Shown here: positions 50,457 to 59,223 of the stretch, one piece after another | Numbering within the stretch: the stretch's first letter is position 1 | Layout of the letters: every line of letters starts with the position of its first letter | NCBI RefSeq assembly: GCF_024218795.1 | Contig: NZ_CP100400.1 | Location: 2,728,001-2,792,000, forward strand | Direction: 5' to 3' | DNA: 64,000 bases | DNA from: Halorussus aquaticus | GTDB lineage: Archaea > Halobacteriota > Halobacteria > Halobacteriales > Haladaptataceae | Translations under genes and position numbers: made by a program | The notes under the pieces: model-generated | What the model was told of the DNA's origin: nothing | The model's input: only the letters and a program-made list of their open reading frames with translations | The model's database searches: none

Positions 50457-50657
50457 CTACTCTTCGTCGTCTTCGTCGCCGTCGGCGGCTTCCAGCGCGT
50501 CCTCGGGGATACCGGTCTCCTGTCCGTCCTCGAAGCTGACGGTGTAGGTGCTGTCGCCGAACATCGTGTCCATCACCTGCGTGATTTGTCCCTCTTCGCC
50601 GTCGTAGTCGCTGTGCTCGTCGTGCAGGATGACGTGGTCGTCTTCCTCGAAGCTCAT
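50457..50657 (-). CDS. small acidic beta-barrel protein (DUF1918-like)
   Basis: The 66-residue protein has FEEDDHVILHDEHSDYDGEEG (about 3-23) and a second strand set TYTVSFEDGQETGIPEDALE, typical of small SH3-like/KOW-type barrels, then a Glu/Asp tail. It is a widespread haloarchaeal small protein of unknown role. A clear open spacer separates it from the RNA-binding gene. Confidence 0.75.
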   Translation of the reverse strand: MSFEEDDHVILHDEHSDYDGEEGQITQVMDTMFGDSTYTVSFEDGQETGIPEDALEAADGDEDDEE

Positions 50658-50940
50658 GCATCCGACTAACTCCGCGGCCGATAAAAACGACCCGGTTCGG
50701 CGTCGGGCGACGCGGACCGCTTCGCTCCGTTCGGACCAGCTTCGATGGTCGCGCCACCGCTGGCAGGGTCGGTCCCTGCGGACGAGACCGCACGCCGAGG
50801 CGGCCGTACCGTCGAGCCTTCGGGGGACCGAAGGCTTATTCGGGCGGCCGACGAAACCCTCGAATTATGACCCGACGCCCGACGCCCTTCGCCCTCTCGC
50901 CACGGTCTTCACGAGCAGTCCGCCGACCAGCGTCACCGAG

Positions 50941-51504
50941 ATGACTACCATCGACGACCTCTGGTACCTCACCACGCAGGCCGAACAGCGGGCCGAGCAG
51001 GTCCACCACCAGTTGACCGACGACTACGAGGAGTTCCTCGACCGGAGTCACGCCCGGCGAGTCTCCCGACCCCGATTTCGCACGCTCGCCGAACGCATCG
51101 CGGAGTTCGGCGCGCCCTACGGCGCCCACTCGGTGGTCTACCGGCCGTCGGGCGAACTCCTGCTCGTCTGGCACTCGGGCGTCGAGAAGTGGGTCGTCCC
51201 CGGCGGCGAACCCGACCCCGGCGAGTCGTTCCGGGAGGCCGCCGAGCGCGAACTCGCCGAGGAGGCGGGCGTCGAGGCGTCCTACCGCGGACTGGCGATG
51301 AACGTCCGGGTCGAGGTTCGGTGCGACGACTACTCGACGTGGGGCGTCCTCCCGCTGTTCGAGGCCCGCGTCGAGCACCCGACGACTCCCGACCCCGACG
51401 ACCCGGACGGCGAAATCACCGACGCCGAGTGGTTCGACGACCTGCCCGAGAACACCCGCGACCGGGAGGACCTGCTGGCGTGGCGCGAGTTCGCGTTCGA
51501 CTGA
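50941..51504 (+). CDS. NUDIX hydrolase
   Basis: The 187-residue protein has an N-terminal helical leader (about 1-55) and the full NUDIX box GGEPDPGESFREAAERELAE then EAG (about 85-107), which fits Gx5Ex7REUxEExG. Such enzymes hydrolyse nucleoside diphosphates linked to another group; the substrate is unknown. The ATG at 50941 (MTTIDDLWYL) is preferred over upstream in-frame codons. Confidence 0.92.
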   Translation: MTTIDDLWYLTTQAEQRAEQVHHQLTDDYEEFLDRSHARRVSRPRFRTLAERIAEFGAPYGAHSVVYRPSGELLLVWHSGVEKWVVPGGEPDPGESFREAAERELAEEAGVEASYRGLAMNVRVEVRCDDYSTWGVLPLFEARVEHPTTPDPDDPDGEITDAEWFDDLPENTRDREDLLAWREFAFD

Positions 51505-51629
51505 CGTAACGTCTGGTCGCTGTTAGAGATGTGTACTCTGGTCCATCGCTTCCGGACGTTCGCTTTTTCTTATCGTGGGCACAGAGTCGGGGAAGCTAGC
51601 GATTGTCCCGCGAGGCGGAAAATGAGAGA

Positions 51630-51692
51630 AGCTAGCTACTCCTTGAGCCAATGAAACCGCAAACACCGCCCCGCACCTCACGCCTCCCCAAC
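51630..51692 (+). repeat. dispersed intergenic repeat, copy B
   Basis: This copy shares the ordered motifs of the one at 47880-47955 (AGCTAGCT, GAGCCAAT, ACCGCAAAC, CCGCCCCGCACC, TCACGCCTCCC). It lacks the inner GCGACCGCGGGCC block of copy A. Confidence 0.6.
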
Positions 51693-51708
51693 CTCCTCCC
51701 TCATGGTT

Positions 51709-51808
51709 CGAGAGAGCAAAGCTCTCTCGTCATCACGAAAATCTTCGATTTTCGAACGACACAGTTCGGTCGTCCCTCACGCGCCGCGGCGGACACGGAG
51801 GTCCGCCG
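51709..51808. other. cluster of three perfect hairpins
   Basis: Three inverted repeats follow in a row. The first has 9-bp arms with loop AAA (51709-51729). The second has 8-bp arms CGAAAATC/GATTTTCG with loop TTC (51736-51754). The third has 8-bp arms CGGCGGAC/GTCCGCCG with a 6-nt loop (51787-51808). They could form a folded RNA or mark a mobile repeat; transcription is unproven. Confidence 0.6.
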
Positions 51809-51951
51809 GCACGTGCCACCGCAGAGATGCGGGGGAGGCCGGGCGAAGACGTGAGAATCGACCGAGTACGTGGGAGTAGAGCGATGACGCGAGGACGAGG
51901 GAAGTAGAAGCAGAAGCGAGGACACCGCCGACCGCACGGGTTCGACTCGAC

Positions 51952-52773
51952 TCAGTTGTGGGAGACGCCGTCGCGCGACTCGGCCTTCATCCGGCGGAGC
52001 GTCGCCCGCGCGTTGCTGGCGTCGTAGCCGAACAGCACGTTCTCGCCGTAGGCCTCGGCGACTTCCGCGGCGTGAATCAGGTTGTCCACGTCCACGTCCA
52101 CCGCGTAGAGTTCGACGCTGAACGGCGCGTCGAGCGCGTCCTCGAAGCCGCTGGCGATGGTTTCGAGCCAGTAGGTCGTCTCGTACGCCATGTCGTAGAG
52201 CGGGACGACGAACTCGTCCACGTACTCCGAGAGGGCTTCGAGGTCCAGACCGGCGCGCTCGTAGAGGTGGCCCGGATACGGGTCGGGGTAGAGCGTGAAG
52301 TAGGTCTTGCCCGGAATCCGGTCGGCGGCCTCGGCCACGAACTCGGTGACGACGCTGGCGCGCCACGCGTACCGGTCCTCGAAGTCGCTCTCCTCGAACT
52401 GTCGGGTGCATCGCTCGCAGTGGCAGTACTCCGCTCGCGGGAACCCCACGTCGTCGAGTCGCACGTCGGGGTTCACCGCCGCGCAGTCCGAGATGATTTC
52501 GAGGACGCCCTCGCGGTAGTCCTCGCGCGTCGGGCAGACGTAGGCCCAGTCGAAGTAGGGTCGCTCGCGGGTCGCGCGCTCGCCCGCCTCGTTGACCGGT
52601 GCGAGGTCGGGGTCGGCTTCGACGGCGGCGTTGTCCCCGAAGCACGACACCATGTTCACCCCCTCGGCGACCGGTTCGGCCGAGCGTCCGGTCACGTCCT
52701 TGACTTCGTAGAAGCGCAGGTCGAACTCCGGCCAGTCGAGTTCCTCCTCGTTTCGCGTGACGACGCCGAACAT
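51952..52773 (-). CDS. hypothetical TIM-barrel-like protein, 273 aa
   Basis: The protein has the feel of a glycoside-hydrolase-like barrel: YFDWAYVCPTREDYREGVLE (about 73-92), DVRLDDVGFPRAEYCHCERC (about 103-122), VVPLYDMAYETTYWLETI and a C-terminal FGYDASNARATL. The cluster CHCERC (about 117-122) could bind zinc. No family is confidently recognised. It converges toward the hairpin region and is monocistronic. Confidence 0.65.
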   Translation of the reverse strand: MFGVVTRNEEELDWPEFDLRFYEVKDVTGRSAEPVAEGVNMVSCFGDNAAVEADPDLAPVNEAGERATRERPYFDWAYVCPTREDYREGVLEIISDCAAVNPDVRLDDVGFPRAEYCHCERCTRQFEESDFEDRYAWRASVVTEFVAEAADRIPGKTYFTLYPDPYPGHLYERAGLDLEALSEYVDEFVVPLYDMAYETTYWLETIASGFEDALDAPFSVELYAVDVDVDNLIHAAEVAEAYGENVLFGYDASNARATLRRMKAESRDGVSHN

Positions 52774-52866
52774 ACCCCACGTTGGCGGGCGCGCGGGGTA
52801 AGTGGTTCGCTCTGGGGTGGACTTGCTCCTACTCGGGTCGGTCCTTCTACCGACGCAGCGCCCTCG

Positions 52867-53592
52867 CTATCCGCGGCTACAGCCCTTCGGCAGCGTCGCG
52901 TTGTTCGGGGCGGGTTGCTGGACGGACTCGACCGACCAGTTGGTCGCGCCGCCCTTGATGATGAGCGCCTCGCCGACCGTACCGTTCTCGACGGTGATGT
53001 CCGGGTCGTCCTCGCTGGCGGTCGGGTCGAACGAAGCGGCGTCGGTCGCCTGTTGGCCGAGCGTGGCGTTCCCGCAGAGTATCGCGGCGTCCACCGTCAT
53101 CTGGTCGATGACGACTCCGGACACGGTCAGGTTCTTCGTCCAGTGGCGCTCGATAGTCCGGTTCTCGACGTCGGGGTCGATGAAGCTCCCGCCGGGGATG
53201 TCGAGAACCGACTTGTTGCGCACCACGAGTCGCTCGGCGGTCACGTTCTTCAGTCGCGCGCGTTCGAGGACGAACCGACCGACCGTCACGTTCGAGAGGG
53301 TGACGTTCGTCGTTCGCCCGTCCGCCGTCGTGGCGTTCCGGACCACGACGTTCTGAATCGTCACGTTGACCACCGTGGAGTTGCGGACGAGCCACGTCTC
53401 GATGGTCACGTTGTCGAGCGACACCTTGTACTGGGCGACGGCGTCCCCGCTCCGGTGGACCGGACCGTCGGCGACGCGTTCGGGGGCGTCGGCCGCCACG
53501 CTCTCGGCGGGACCGACGCCGACGACCGACCCGACGCCCGCGAGCAGGACGAGCGCCGCGACGGCGACTGCGAAGGGTGGTCGTGAATCCAT
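52867..53592 (-). CDS. secreted, sequon-rich beta-repeat protein
   Basis: The 241-residue protein has a Sec signal (FAVAVAALVLLAGVGSVVGVG, about 6-26). Repeating short strands follow, with NVT/NST/NAT sequons (NVTIETWLVRNSTVVNVTIQ, NVTLSNVTVGRFVLERARLK, about 60-165), a pattern like a single-strand beta-helix. Many N-glycosylation sites suggest a surface glycoprotein. Two cysteines (in AAILCGNAT and PKGCSRG) may pair. No family is recognised. Confidence 0.65.
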   Translation of the reverse strand: MDSRPPFAVAVAALVLLAGVGSVVGVGPAESVAADAPERVADGPVHRSGDAVAQYKVSLDNVTIETWLVRNSTVVNVTIQNVVVRNATTADGRTTNVTLSNVTVGRFVLERARLKNVTAERLVVRNKSVLDIPGGSFIDPDVENRTIERHWTKNLTVSGVVIDQMTVDAAILCGNATLGQQATDAASFDPTASEDDPDITVENGTVGEALIIKGGATNWSVESVQQPAPNNATLPKGCSRG

Positions 53593-53744
53593 GTCCCTGT
53601 CGTACTTCGAGACGAAAGATAAACGAAAACGACCGTTCTGACCGTTTTTCGGCGTAACGAGACGTTTCACGCGGAGTAGCCGACGCTTATCGGACTCGGA
53701 AATCGGCGTCGAGAGGACGAGACGGGCGGTCGGCGACCGATGGG

Positions 53745-54206
53745 CTACTCGGTCGCGATGTGGGACGCGAGGTCCTCGCGGACGATGGTCTCGCAGTACT
53801 CGCATCGAACGCCGTCGTCCAGCACCTCGAACTCGGTTTCGACGGGTTCGTCGGCGTTGGTGATGCAGTTGTGGTTGGGACACGAGAGGACGCCGACCAC
53901 TCTGTCGGGGCGTTCGAGGTACTGCTTCTCGGCGACTTCGTACTCCCGGATGATGTTGATGGTCGCCTCGGGAGCGATGAGCGACAGCACGTCCACCTCG
54001 TCCTGACTCAACTCGCGGCCCTCGACCTTCACGATGTCCTTGTGACCCATCCGGTCGCTCGGGACGTTCATCCCGACGCTGACCGTCTCACCGGACTCGC
54101 CGTCGATACCGAGGATGGCGAGGACGTTCAGCGCCTGCCCGGCGCGGATGTGGTCGATGACGGTGCCTCTCGGAATCTTGCTGACGCGGAGTTGGTGGTC
54201 GCTCAT
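53745..54206 (-). CDS. pyrI: aspartate carbamoyltransferase, regulatory chain
   Basis: The 153-residue chain has the allosteric nucleotide-binding domain [20 protein letters not shown] (about 6-25) and the C-terminal zinc domain with CPNHNC (about 108-113) and CEYC (about 138-141), the four zinc-binding cysteines. It binds the catalytic PyrB trimers and lets CTP/ATP regulate pyrimidine synthesis. It overlaps pyrB by 4 bases. Confidence 0.96.
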   Translation of the reverse strand: MSDHQLRVSKIPRGTVIDHIRAGQALNVLAILGIDGESGETVSVGMNVPSDRMGHKDIVKVEGRELSQDEVDVLSLIAPEATINIIREYEVAEKQYLERPDRVVGVLSCPNHNCITNADEPVETEFEVLDDGVRCEYCETIVREDLASHIATE

Positions 54207-55117
54207 TGTCGGTCCTCCAGCATCTGGTCGAGCAGCGCCATCCGGACCGGCACGCCGTTGTGGGCCTGCTCGAAGTAGGTCGCGTAGTCGGTGTCGTCCA
54301 CCTCGGGCGCGATTTCGTCCACGCGGGGCAGGGGATGCATGACGGTGAGGTCGTCCTTGGCGGGTTCGAGCGTTTCGAGGTCGATGCCGTACTCGCCCGC
54401 TATCGCCTGATACTCGTTCTCGTCGGGGAAGCGCTCGCGCTGGATGCGGGTGACGTACAGCACGTCGAGTGCGGGCAGAATCTCCTCCAGTTCGGTGTGT
54501 TCCCGGACGTTCGCTCCGGTCTCGTGGAGGTCGTAACGCACGCTCCGCGGGAGTTTCAGGCTCTCGGGGCTGATGAAGTGCTGGTCGGCGTCGAAGTTGG
54601 TCAGCGCGTGGGCCAGCGAGTGGACCGTCCGGCCGTACTTCAAGTCGCCCATGATGCCGATGGTGAGGTCGTCGAGACCTGCGTTCTCCCGAATCGTGTA
54701 GAGGTCGAGCAGGGTCTGGGTCGGGTGGTGGCCCGCGCCGTCGCCCGCGTTCAGGAGCGGCACGTCCACGAACTCGCCGACCATCTTGGCCGCGCCCTGA
54801 CTCGGGTGACGCAGCACGAGCGCGTCGGCGTACCCCTCGATGACTCGGGCGGTGTCGGCGAGACTCTCGCCCTTCTTGACCGACGAGGACTCGACAGTGC
54901 CCATGTCCACGGCGTCGCCGCCGAGGCGCTTGATGGCGGTCTCGAAGCTCATCTTGGTCCGGGTACTCGGCTCGAAGAAGAGGAGACCGAGTATCGCGTC
55001 GGCGTGGCGGTCCGCGAACGCCGCCGGGTCGGCGTCGATTTCGGCCGCGCGGTCGAGAATCGCATCCACGTCCTCGCGCGAGAGTTGTTTGGCAGTTATG
55101 AGGTGGTCGTCACGCAT
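54203..55117 (-). CDS. pyrB: aspartate carbamoyltransferase, catalytic chain
   Basis: The 304-residue enzyme joins carbamoyl phosphate and aspartate, the first committed pyrimidine step. The carbamoyl-phosphate motif [15 protein letters not shown] (about 47-61), the 80s-loop lysine area [23 protein letters not shown] PALA region, [10 protein letters not shown] and HPLPRVDEI are all present. The ATG at 55117 gives the usual N-terminus. It is the first gene of pyrB-pyrI. Confidence 0.97.
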   Translation of the reverse strand: MRDDHLITAKQLSREDVDAILDRAAEIDADPAAFADRHADAILGLLFFEPSTRTKMSFETAIKRLGGDAVDMGTVESSSVKKGESLADTARVIEGYADALVLRHPSQGAAKMVGEFVDVPLLNAGDGAGHHPTQTLLDLYTIRENAGLDDLTIGIMGDLKYGRTVHSLAHALTNFDADQHFISPESLKLPRSVRYDLHETGANVREHTELEEILPALDVLYVTRIQRERFPDENEYQAIAGEYGIDLETLEPAKDDLTVMHPLPRVDEIAPEVDDTDYATYFEQAHNGVPVRMALLDQMLEDRQ

Positions 55118-55345
55118 TGGTAGTGTATGGGCAGGGGACGCTCCTTGAATCTCTCGGAGTGGGGCGGGGAGGAGGCGGCGTAGCGCGACCGGGTCGGGCA
55201 ACCCGATGGGGACCGTCCGCCGTCTGACCGACACCGCCGTGACGCTGGTGGAGGGTCGTCCCGGTCCTCGTCAGCGGGAGCGAACGCCAGTTTACCGGTT
55301 GACATCACCGCTGGATTCATCCGGATACAGCCCAATATCGTGTTG

Positions 55346-56683
55346 ATGAGTTCCTCACCGCCCGGACCGAACGGAGAACCGCTGTTCGGCAGCAGTCGCC
55401 GGTACGCCCGCGACCCGTTCCGCTTCCTGTCGGCCTGCGAACAGGCCTACGGCGACGTGGTCCGGTTCGACCTCGGGCCGCTGAACACCTACCTCCTGAC
55501 CGACCCCGCCGACGTAGAGCGCGTGCTGGTCTCGGAGGCCGACCGGTTCCGCAAGCCCGAGTTTCAGGACGACGCGCTCGGCGACCTGCTCGGGAAAGGT
55601 CTCCTGCTCAGCGAGGGCCAGACGTGGCGCGAACAGCGCGACCTCGCCAGTCCGGCGTTCCGGCCGGGTCGGCTGACGGGGTTCGCCGACGACATCGTCG
55701 CCCACAACGACGACCTACTCGCGGAGTGGTCCGACGGCGCGGAAATCAACGTCGAACTGGACATGACGGAGGTGACGCTCGCGGTCATCGTGGACCTGAT
55801 GCTCGGCACCGACCTCGACGACCGACGCGTCCGGACCATCCGCGAGGCACTGGAACCGCTCGGCGCTCGATTCGAACCCGACCCCGTCCGGTTCGCCGCG
55901 CCGCAGTGGCTCCCCATGCCCGGCGACAGCGAGTACCGAAACGCGGTGGAGACGATGGAGGACGTCATCGACGACATCGTCTCGGAACGACGGGGCACTC
56001 ACGGCGACGCCGCCGCCGACGATGGACCGGACGACCTGCTCTCGATTCTGCTGCGGGCGCAGGACCGCGGCGAGCAGTCCGACCGCCAGATTCGCGACGA
56101 GGTGATGACGATGCTGCTGGCGGGCCACGACACCACCGCGCTCACGCTGACGTACACGTGGTACCTGCTCTCCCAGCATCCGGCGGTCGAGCGTCGAGTC
56201 CACGACGAAATCGAGGCGGTACTCGGCGACGACCGGCCGACCATGGCGGACGTGAGAGACCTCGACTTCGTCGAACGGGTCATCGACGAGGCGATGCGGC
56301 TGTACCCGCCGGTGTACACGATGTTCCGCGAACCGAAGGGTCCCGTGGAACTGGGCGGCTACCGAATCCCGGACGACGCCGCCATCATGCTCTCGCAGTG
56401 GGCGATGCACCGCTCGGAGCGCTACTGGGACGCCCCCGACGAGTTCGACCCCGACCGGTGGACGCGCGACGTGGACCGACCGCGGTTCGCGTACTTCCCG
56501 TTCGGCGGCGGTCCCCGTCACTGCATCGGCAAGCACCTCGCCAAGTTAGAGGCCAAACTCATCCTCGCCCGGACCGCCCAGCAGTACCGCCTCGAATACG
56601 CCCGCGAGAGGAAACTGGAACTCCGGCCGACGCTGACGATGCATCCCCGAGACGGGATGCCGATGCGCGTCCACGAGCGGTGA
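55346..56683 (+). CDS. cytochrome P450
   Basis: The 445-residue monooxygenase has the oxygen-binding I-helix LLAGHDTTALTLTYTWYLL (about 252-270), the K-helix ERVIDEAMRLYPP (ExxR about 312-315), and the heme loop FPFGGGPRHCIGKHLAKLE with the axial Cys at about 393. No membrane anchor is seen, so it is soluble. A substrate cannot be inferred; no ferredoxin partner is adjacent. The ATG at 55346 follows GTG-TTG codons that are less likely starts. Confidence 0.95.
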   Translation: MSSSPPGPNGEPLFGSSRRYARDPFRFLSACEQAYGDVVRFDLGPLNTYLLTDPADVERVLVSEADRFRKPEFQDDALGDLLGKGLLLSEGQTWREQRDLASPAFRPGRLTGFADDIVAHNDDLLAEWSDGAEINVELDMTEVTLAVIVDLMLGTDLDDRRVRTIREALEPLGARFEPDPVRFAAPQWLPMPGDSEYRNAVETMEDVIDDIVSERRGTHGDAAADDGPDDLLSILLRAQDRGEQSDRQIRDEVMTMLLAGHDTTALTLTYTWYLLSQHPAVERRVHDEIEAVLGDDRPTMADVRDLDFVERVIDEAMRLYPPVYTMFREPKGPVELGGYRIPDDAAIMLSQWAMHRSERYWDAPDEFDPDRWTRDVDRPRFAYFPFGGGPRHCIGKHLAKLEAKLILARTAQQYRLEYARERKLELRPTLTMHPRDGMPMRVHER

Positions 56684-57014
56684 CTCGGGGCCGTCGGCCG
56701 GACGAGGATTCAAGTACGAAGCCGGGACGACACCCGCCCGGACGCCTCGCGCGGTCGCTCGGGAGGCTCGAAGCGAGGACCGCCAGTCCGACTACCCCGA
56801 GAGGGCTGAGCTAATTCGGTTTCACTGCTGCCTCACTGACGCTACGCAACGTCGTCACCCACCGCGAGCGAACGCAGTGAGCGAGCGGCCTTTTTGGTCC
56901 AGATTTTTGCGCCGAGTGGTACCCGCAGCGCCGGAGACGCGAGGATACCCGAGGCGTAAAAAGGTGGCCGAAAGAGGGCTGAGCCTTAAGATTCACCGCA
57001 CCGGAGCTACGGGT
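56684..57014. other. intergenic region with a repeat-bounded insert
   Basis: No gene is supported in these 331 bases. A 161-base core is bounded by 12-bp direct repeats (see next entry). It holds a CGAGCGAACGCAGTGAGCGA-like palindromic segment and TTTTT/AAAAA stretches similar to elements common in haloarchaeal intergenic DNA. A TATA-like box for cutA is at 56985-56991. Confidence 0.5.
56800..56984 (+). repeat. 12-bp direct repeats flanking a 161-bp core
   Basis: AGAGGGCTGAGC occurs exactly at 56800-56811 and 56973-56984. The enclosed core contains GGCCTTTTTGG near one end and AAAAAGGTGGCC near the other, imperfectly inverted. This looks like a small non-coding inserted element with target-site copies, but no transposase is present. 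Confidence 0.5.
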
Positions 57015-57332
57015 ATGCCGACCGCCTACGTCACCGCGCCGCCGGAAGCGGCGTCCGACCTCGCCGAGACGCTCGTGGAGGAACGACTCGCGGCCTGCGT
57101 CAACCGGTTCCCCTGCACCTCGGTCTACCGCTGGGAGGGCGAGGTCCACCGGGACGACGAGGTGGTGTTGCTGGCCAAGACCACCGACGCGGCCTACGAC
57201 CGCCTCGAAGCGCGCGTCCAGGAGCTACATCCCTACGACGTGCCCTGCGTCGAGCGGTTCGAGGAGAGCGAGATGCTCGACTCGTTCGCGGCGTGGCGCG
57301 ACGGGGAAGTCGGCGAGGAGGAGCGACGATGA
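57015..57332 (+). CDS. cutA: CutA1 divalent-ion tolerance family protein
   Basis: The 105-residue protein has the CutA core: TAYVTAPPEAASDLAETLVE (about 3-22), EERLAACVNRFP, SVYRWEGEVHRDDEVVLLAK and the C-terminal HPYDVPCVERFEESEML. CutA1 forms a very stable trimer linked with copper/divalent-ion tolerance, with unclear biochemical role. The ATG at 57015 has a TATA-like CTTAAGA 27 nt upstream; the longer frame is rejected. It overlaps a 35-residue ORF. Confidence 0.93.
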   Translation: MPTAYVTAPPEAASDLAETLVEERLAACVNRFPCTSVYRWEGEVHRDDEVVLLAKTTDAAYDRLEARVQELHPYDVPCVERFEESEMLDSFAAWRDGEVGEEERR

Positions 57333-57436
57333 CGGGCCGCGACCGGGGACCGTGGACGCTGGTCGTCGGCGTGTTCCTCGTCGCCGTCGCGGCGATTGCG
57401 CGGGGGGCGCTCCGACGGCTTCGAAGACGAGCGTAG
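57329..57436 (+). CDS. 35-residue membrane micro-protein overlapping cutA
   Basis: The ATG overlaps the cutA stop (ATGA). The product has a single hydrophobic segment (WTLVVGVFLVAVAAIARGAL, about 9-28) and a basic end RRLRRRA, so it would be an inner-positive membrane micro-protein. Translation coupling and haloarchaeal composition support it, but no family is known. Confidence 0.45.
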   Translation: MTGRDRGPWTLVVGVFLVAVAAIARGALRRLRRRA

Positions 57437-57443
57437 CGGCGGT

Positions 57444-58118
57444 TCAGGCTCGGCTCCGAAGTTCGTCCAGCACCGAGAGCGTCGCCTCGGAGTACGACTC
57501 GTCCAACACCACGTCGGCCGCGCGCTTGGCCTTCTCGTCGGCGTTCGCCACGGCGTAGGACTCCCCGGCGACGCCGAACGTGGACACGTCGTTCTCCGAG
57601 TCGCCGACCGCGACGAACTCCTCGGGGTCGCGGTCGAGGAGTTGCGCGACCGACTCCAAGCCGACGCCCTTCTCGATGCCGGGGGACTTGACGTGGTAGG
57701 CGAACCCGGTGTCCACGACCTCCAGTCCGTGTTCGGCCGCGAGTTCCGCCAGCGGGCCGAGCGGTTGGTCCCGGGCGACGGCGACCTCAGTCTCGCGCCA
57801 CCGGTTGACCATGTCCGTCGGCCCCCACCCGAGGTCGTAGCCCGCCGCGACGTACTCCTCGGCGACCCGGCGGGCGGCCTCGCCGTCGGCGTTCTTCGAC
57901 ACCTGCTCGCCCGAGAGGACGAGACCGCCGTTCTCGGCGATGACGTTCTGCTCGACGTACATGAAGTGACAGAGCGCGACGGGGTAGGGAAACGCCTTCC
58001 CGGTGGCGACGACCACGGGCGCGTCCCACTCGGGGAGCACGTCGAAGAACCGCGGGTCTACGGAGTCGTCGGGCCGGGTCATCGTACCGTCGATGTCGAG
58101 GACGAGCGGCGGAGCCAT
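57444..58118 (-). CDS. phosphoglycolate phosphatase (HAD superfamily, archaeal)
   Basis: The 224-residue enzyme has HAD motif I LVLDIDGTMT (about 5-14), the ATGK segment (VVVATGKAF, motif II region), the cap domain (about 85-155) and motif III/IV KGVGLESVAQ... VAVGDSENDVSTFGVAG (about 169-186). It hydrolyses 2-phosphoglycolate and related sugar phosphates. Length fits the archaeal PGPase family. It converges with the cutA micro-protein. Confidence 0.93.
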   Translation of the reverse strand: MAPPLVLDIDGTMTRPDDSVDPRFFDVLPEWDAPVVVATGKAFPYPVALCHFMYVEQNVIAENGGLVLSGEQVSKNADGEAARRVAEEYVAAGYDLGWGPTDMVNRWRETEVAVARDQPLGPLAELAAEHGLEVVDTGFAYHVKSPGIEKGVGLESVAQLLDRDPEEFVAVGDSENDVSTFGVAGESYAVANADEKAKRAADVVLDESYSEATLSVLDELRSRA

Positions 58119-58170
58119 GGCTCACGGTGGGAGCGTCAACCACAAAAACCGGTCGTTCGCGGGCCTCGCA

Positions 58171-59223
58171 TCAGTCGGAGTAGGCGACTTCGCCCGCCCC
58201 GCGGGCCTCCGGAAACAGTCGGTCCTTCGTCGCCAGCGCGACCCGGACGAGCGCCAGCATCACGGGCACCTCGATGAGCGGGCCGACGACCGTGGCGAGC
58301 GCCACGTTACTCCCGATACCGAAGACGGCGACCGCGACCGCGATGGCCAACTCGAAGTTGTTCGACGAGGCGGTGAACGCGACGCTGATGCTCTCGGTGT
58401 AGTCGAAGCCCAGCGCGGCGGACGCGCCGTAGGCGAGCGCCCACATCCCCGCGAAGAAGACGAACAGCGGAACCGCGATGAGCGCTATCTGTTCGGGGTT
58501 CTCGACGATGTACTCGCCCTTGAGCGCGAACATCACGACGACGGTGAACAGCAGTCCGAGGAGTCCGAGCGGACTGATTCGGGGGACGATTCGGTCGTAG
58601 TACGCCGTCCTCCCGACGGTCCGGAACGCGACCTGTTGGGTGAGATAGCCCAGCAGCAGCGGCAGACCGAGGAAGACCAACACGGTCTGTGCGATGAGAC
58701 CGATGGAGACGTCCACCGACGTTCCCCGGAGGACCGTGAGGAAGACGAACGCGTAGGGGACGAACAGCACGATCTGCAGGAGGCTGTTGACGCCGACGCA
58801 GACCGCGCACATCTCCTGATTTCCGGCCGCGAGTTCGTTCCAGACCAGCACCATGGCGATGCACGGCGCGATGCCGACGATGACCAGTCCGGTGACGAAT
58901 TCGGGGTGGCCGCCGAGGAAGAAGACCGCGAGACCGTACATCACGAACGGTGCGACGAGCCAGTTGAGCGCGAGCGTCAACCCGATTTCCGTCCGTGCGG
59001 TGCGGGTGACTTTCGGGATGCGGCCGTAGTCGATTTCGGCCATTATCGGGTATATCATCACGAACAGGCCGACCGCGATGGGAAGGCTGGTCCCGTTGAA
59101 CGTGACCGCGTTCAGCAGGTCGGCGACGCCGGGCACCGCGTAGCCGAGACCCACGCCGAGCGCCATCGCGAGTCCGATCCAGACCGTGAGATACCGGTCG
59201 AGGACGCCGATGTCGTCGCTCAC
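58171..59223 (-). CDS. ACR3-family arsenite efflux pump
   Basis: The 350-residue transporter has ten hydrophobic helices and the conserved cysteine region QEMCAVCVGVNSLLQIV (about 137-153) and the helix-9 glutamate in ASSNNFELAIAVAVAVFG (about 287-304). It exports arsenite (and sometimes antimonite) from the cell. It overlaps the ArsR start/stop by 4 bases, forming an arsenic-response module. Confidence 0.93.
   Translation of the reverse strand: MSDDIGVLDRYLTVWIGLAMALGVGLGYAVPGVADLLNAVTFNGTSLPIAVGLFVMIYPIMAEIDYGRIPKVTRTARTEIGLTLALNWLVAPFVMYGLAVFFLGGHPEFVTGLVIVGIAPCIAMVLVWNELAAGNQEMCAVCVGVNSLLQIVLFVPYAFVFLTVLRGTSVDVSIGLIAQTVLVFLGLPLLLGYLTQQVAFRTVGRTAYYDRIVPRISPLGLLGLLFTVVVMFALKGEYIVENPEQIALIAVPLFVFFAGMWALAYGASAALGFDYTESISVAFTASSNNFELAIAVAVAVFGIGSNVALATVVGPLIEVPVMLALVRVALATKDRLFPEARGAGEVAYSD

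Larger units (their letters stand above)
51505..51951. other. intergenic region with a repeat copy and hairpins
   Basis: This 447-base region contains copy B of the dispersed repeat and three consecutive perfect hairpins (see entries). Its remaining sequence is of mixed GC with no supported ORF; ORFs here have the basic, Ser/Arg-rich composition of shadows. Confidence 0.55.

Noticed and set aside
51958..53586. A 542-codon open frame on the plus strand
   Set aside because: It runs antisense through two separate minus-strand genes and the gap between them; composition is repetitive Val/Arg/Asp with no motif.
57352..58277. Plus-strand frames over the phosphoglycolate phosphatase
   Set aside because: They are antisense to a gene with full HAD motifs.
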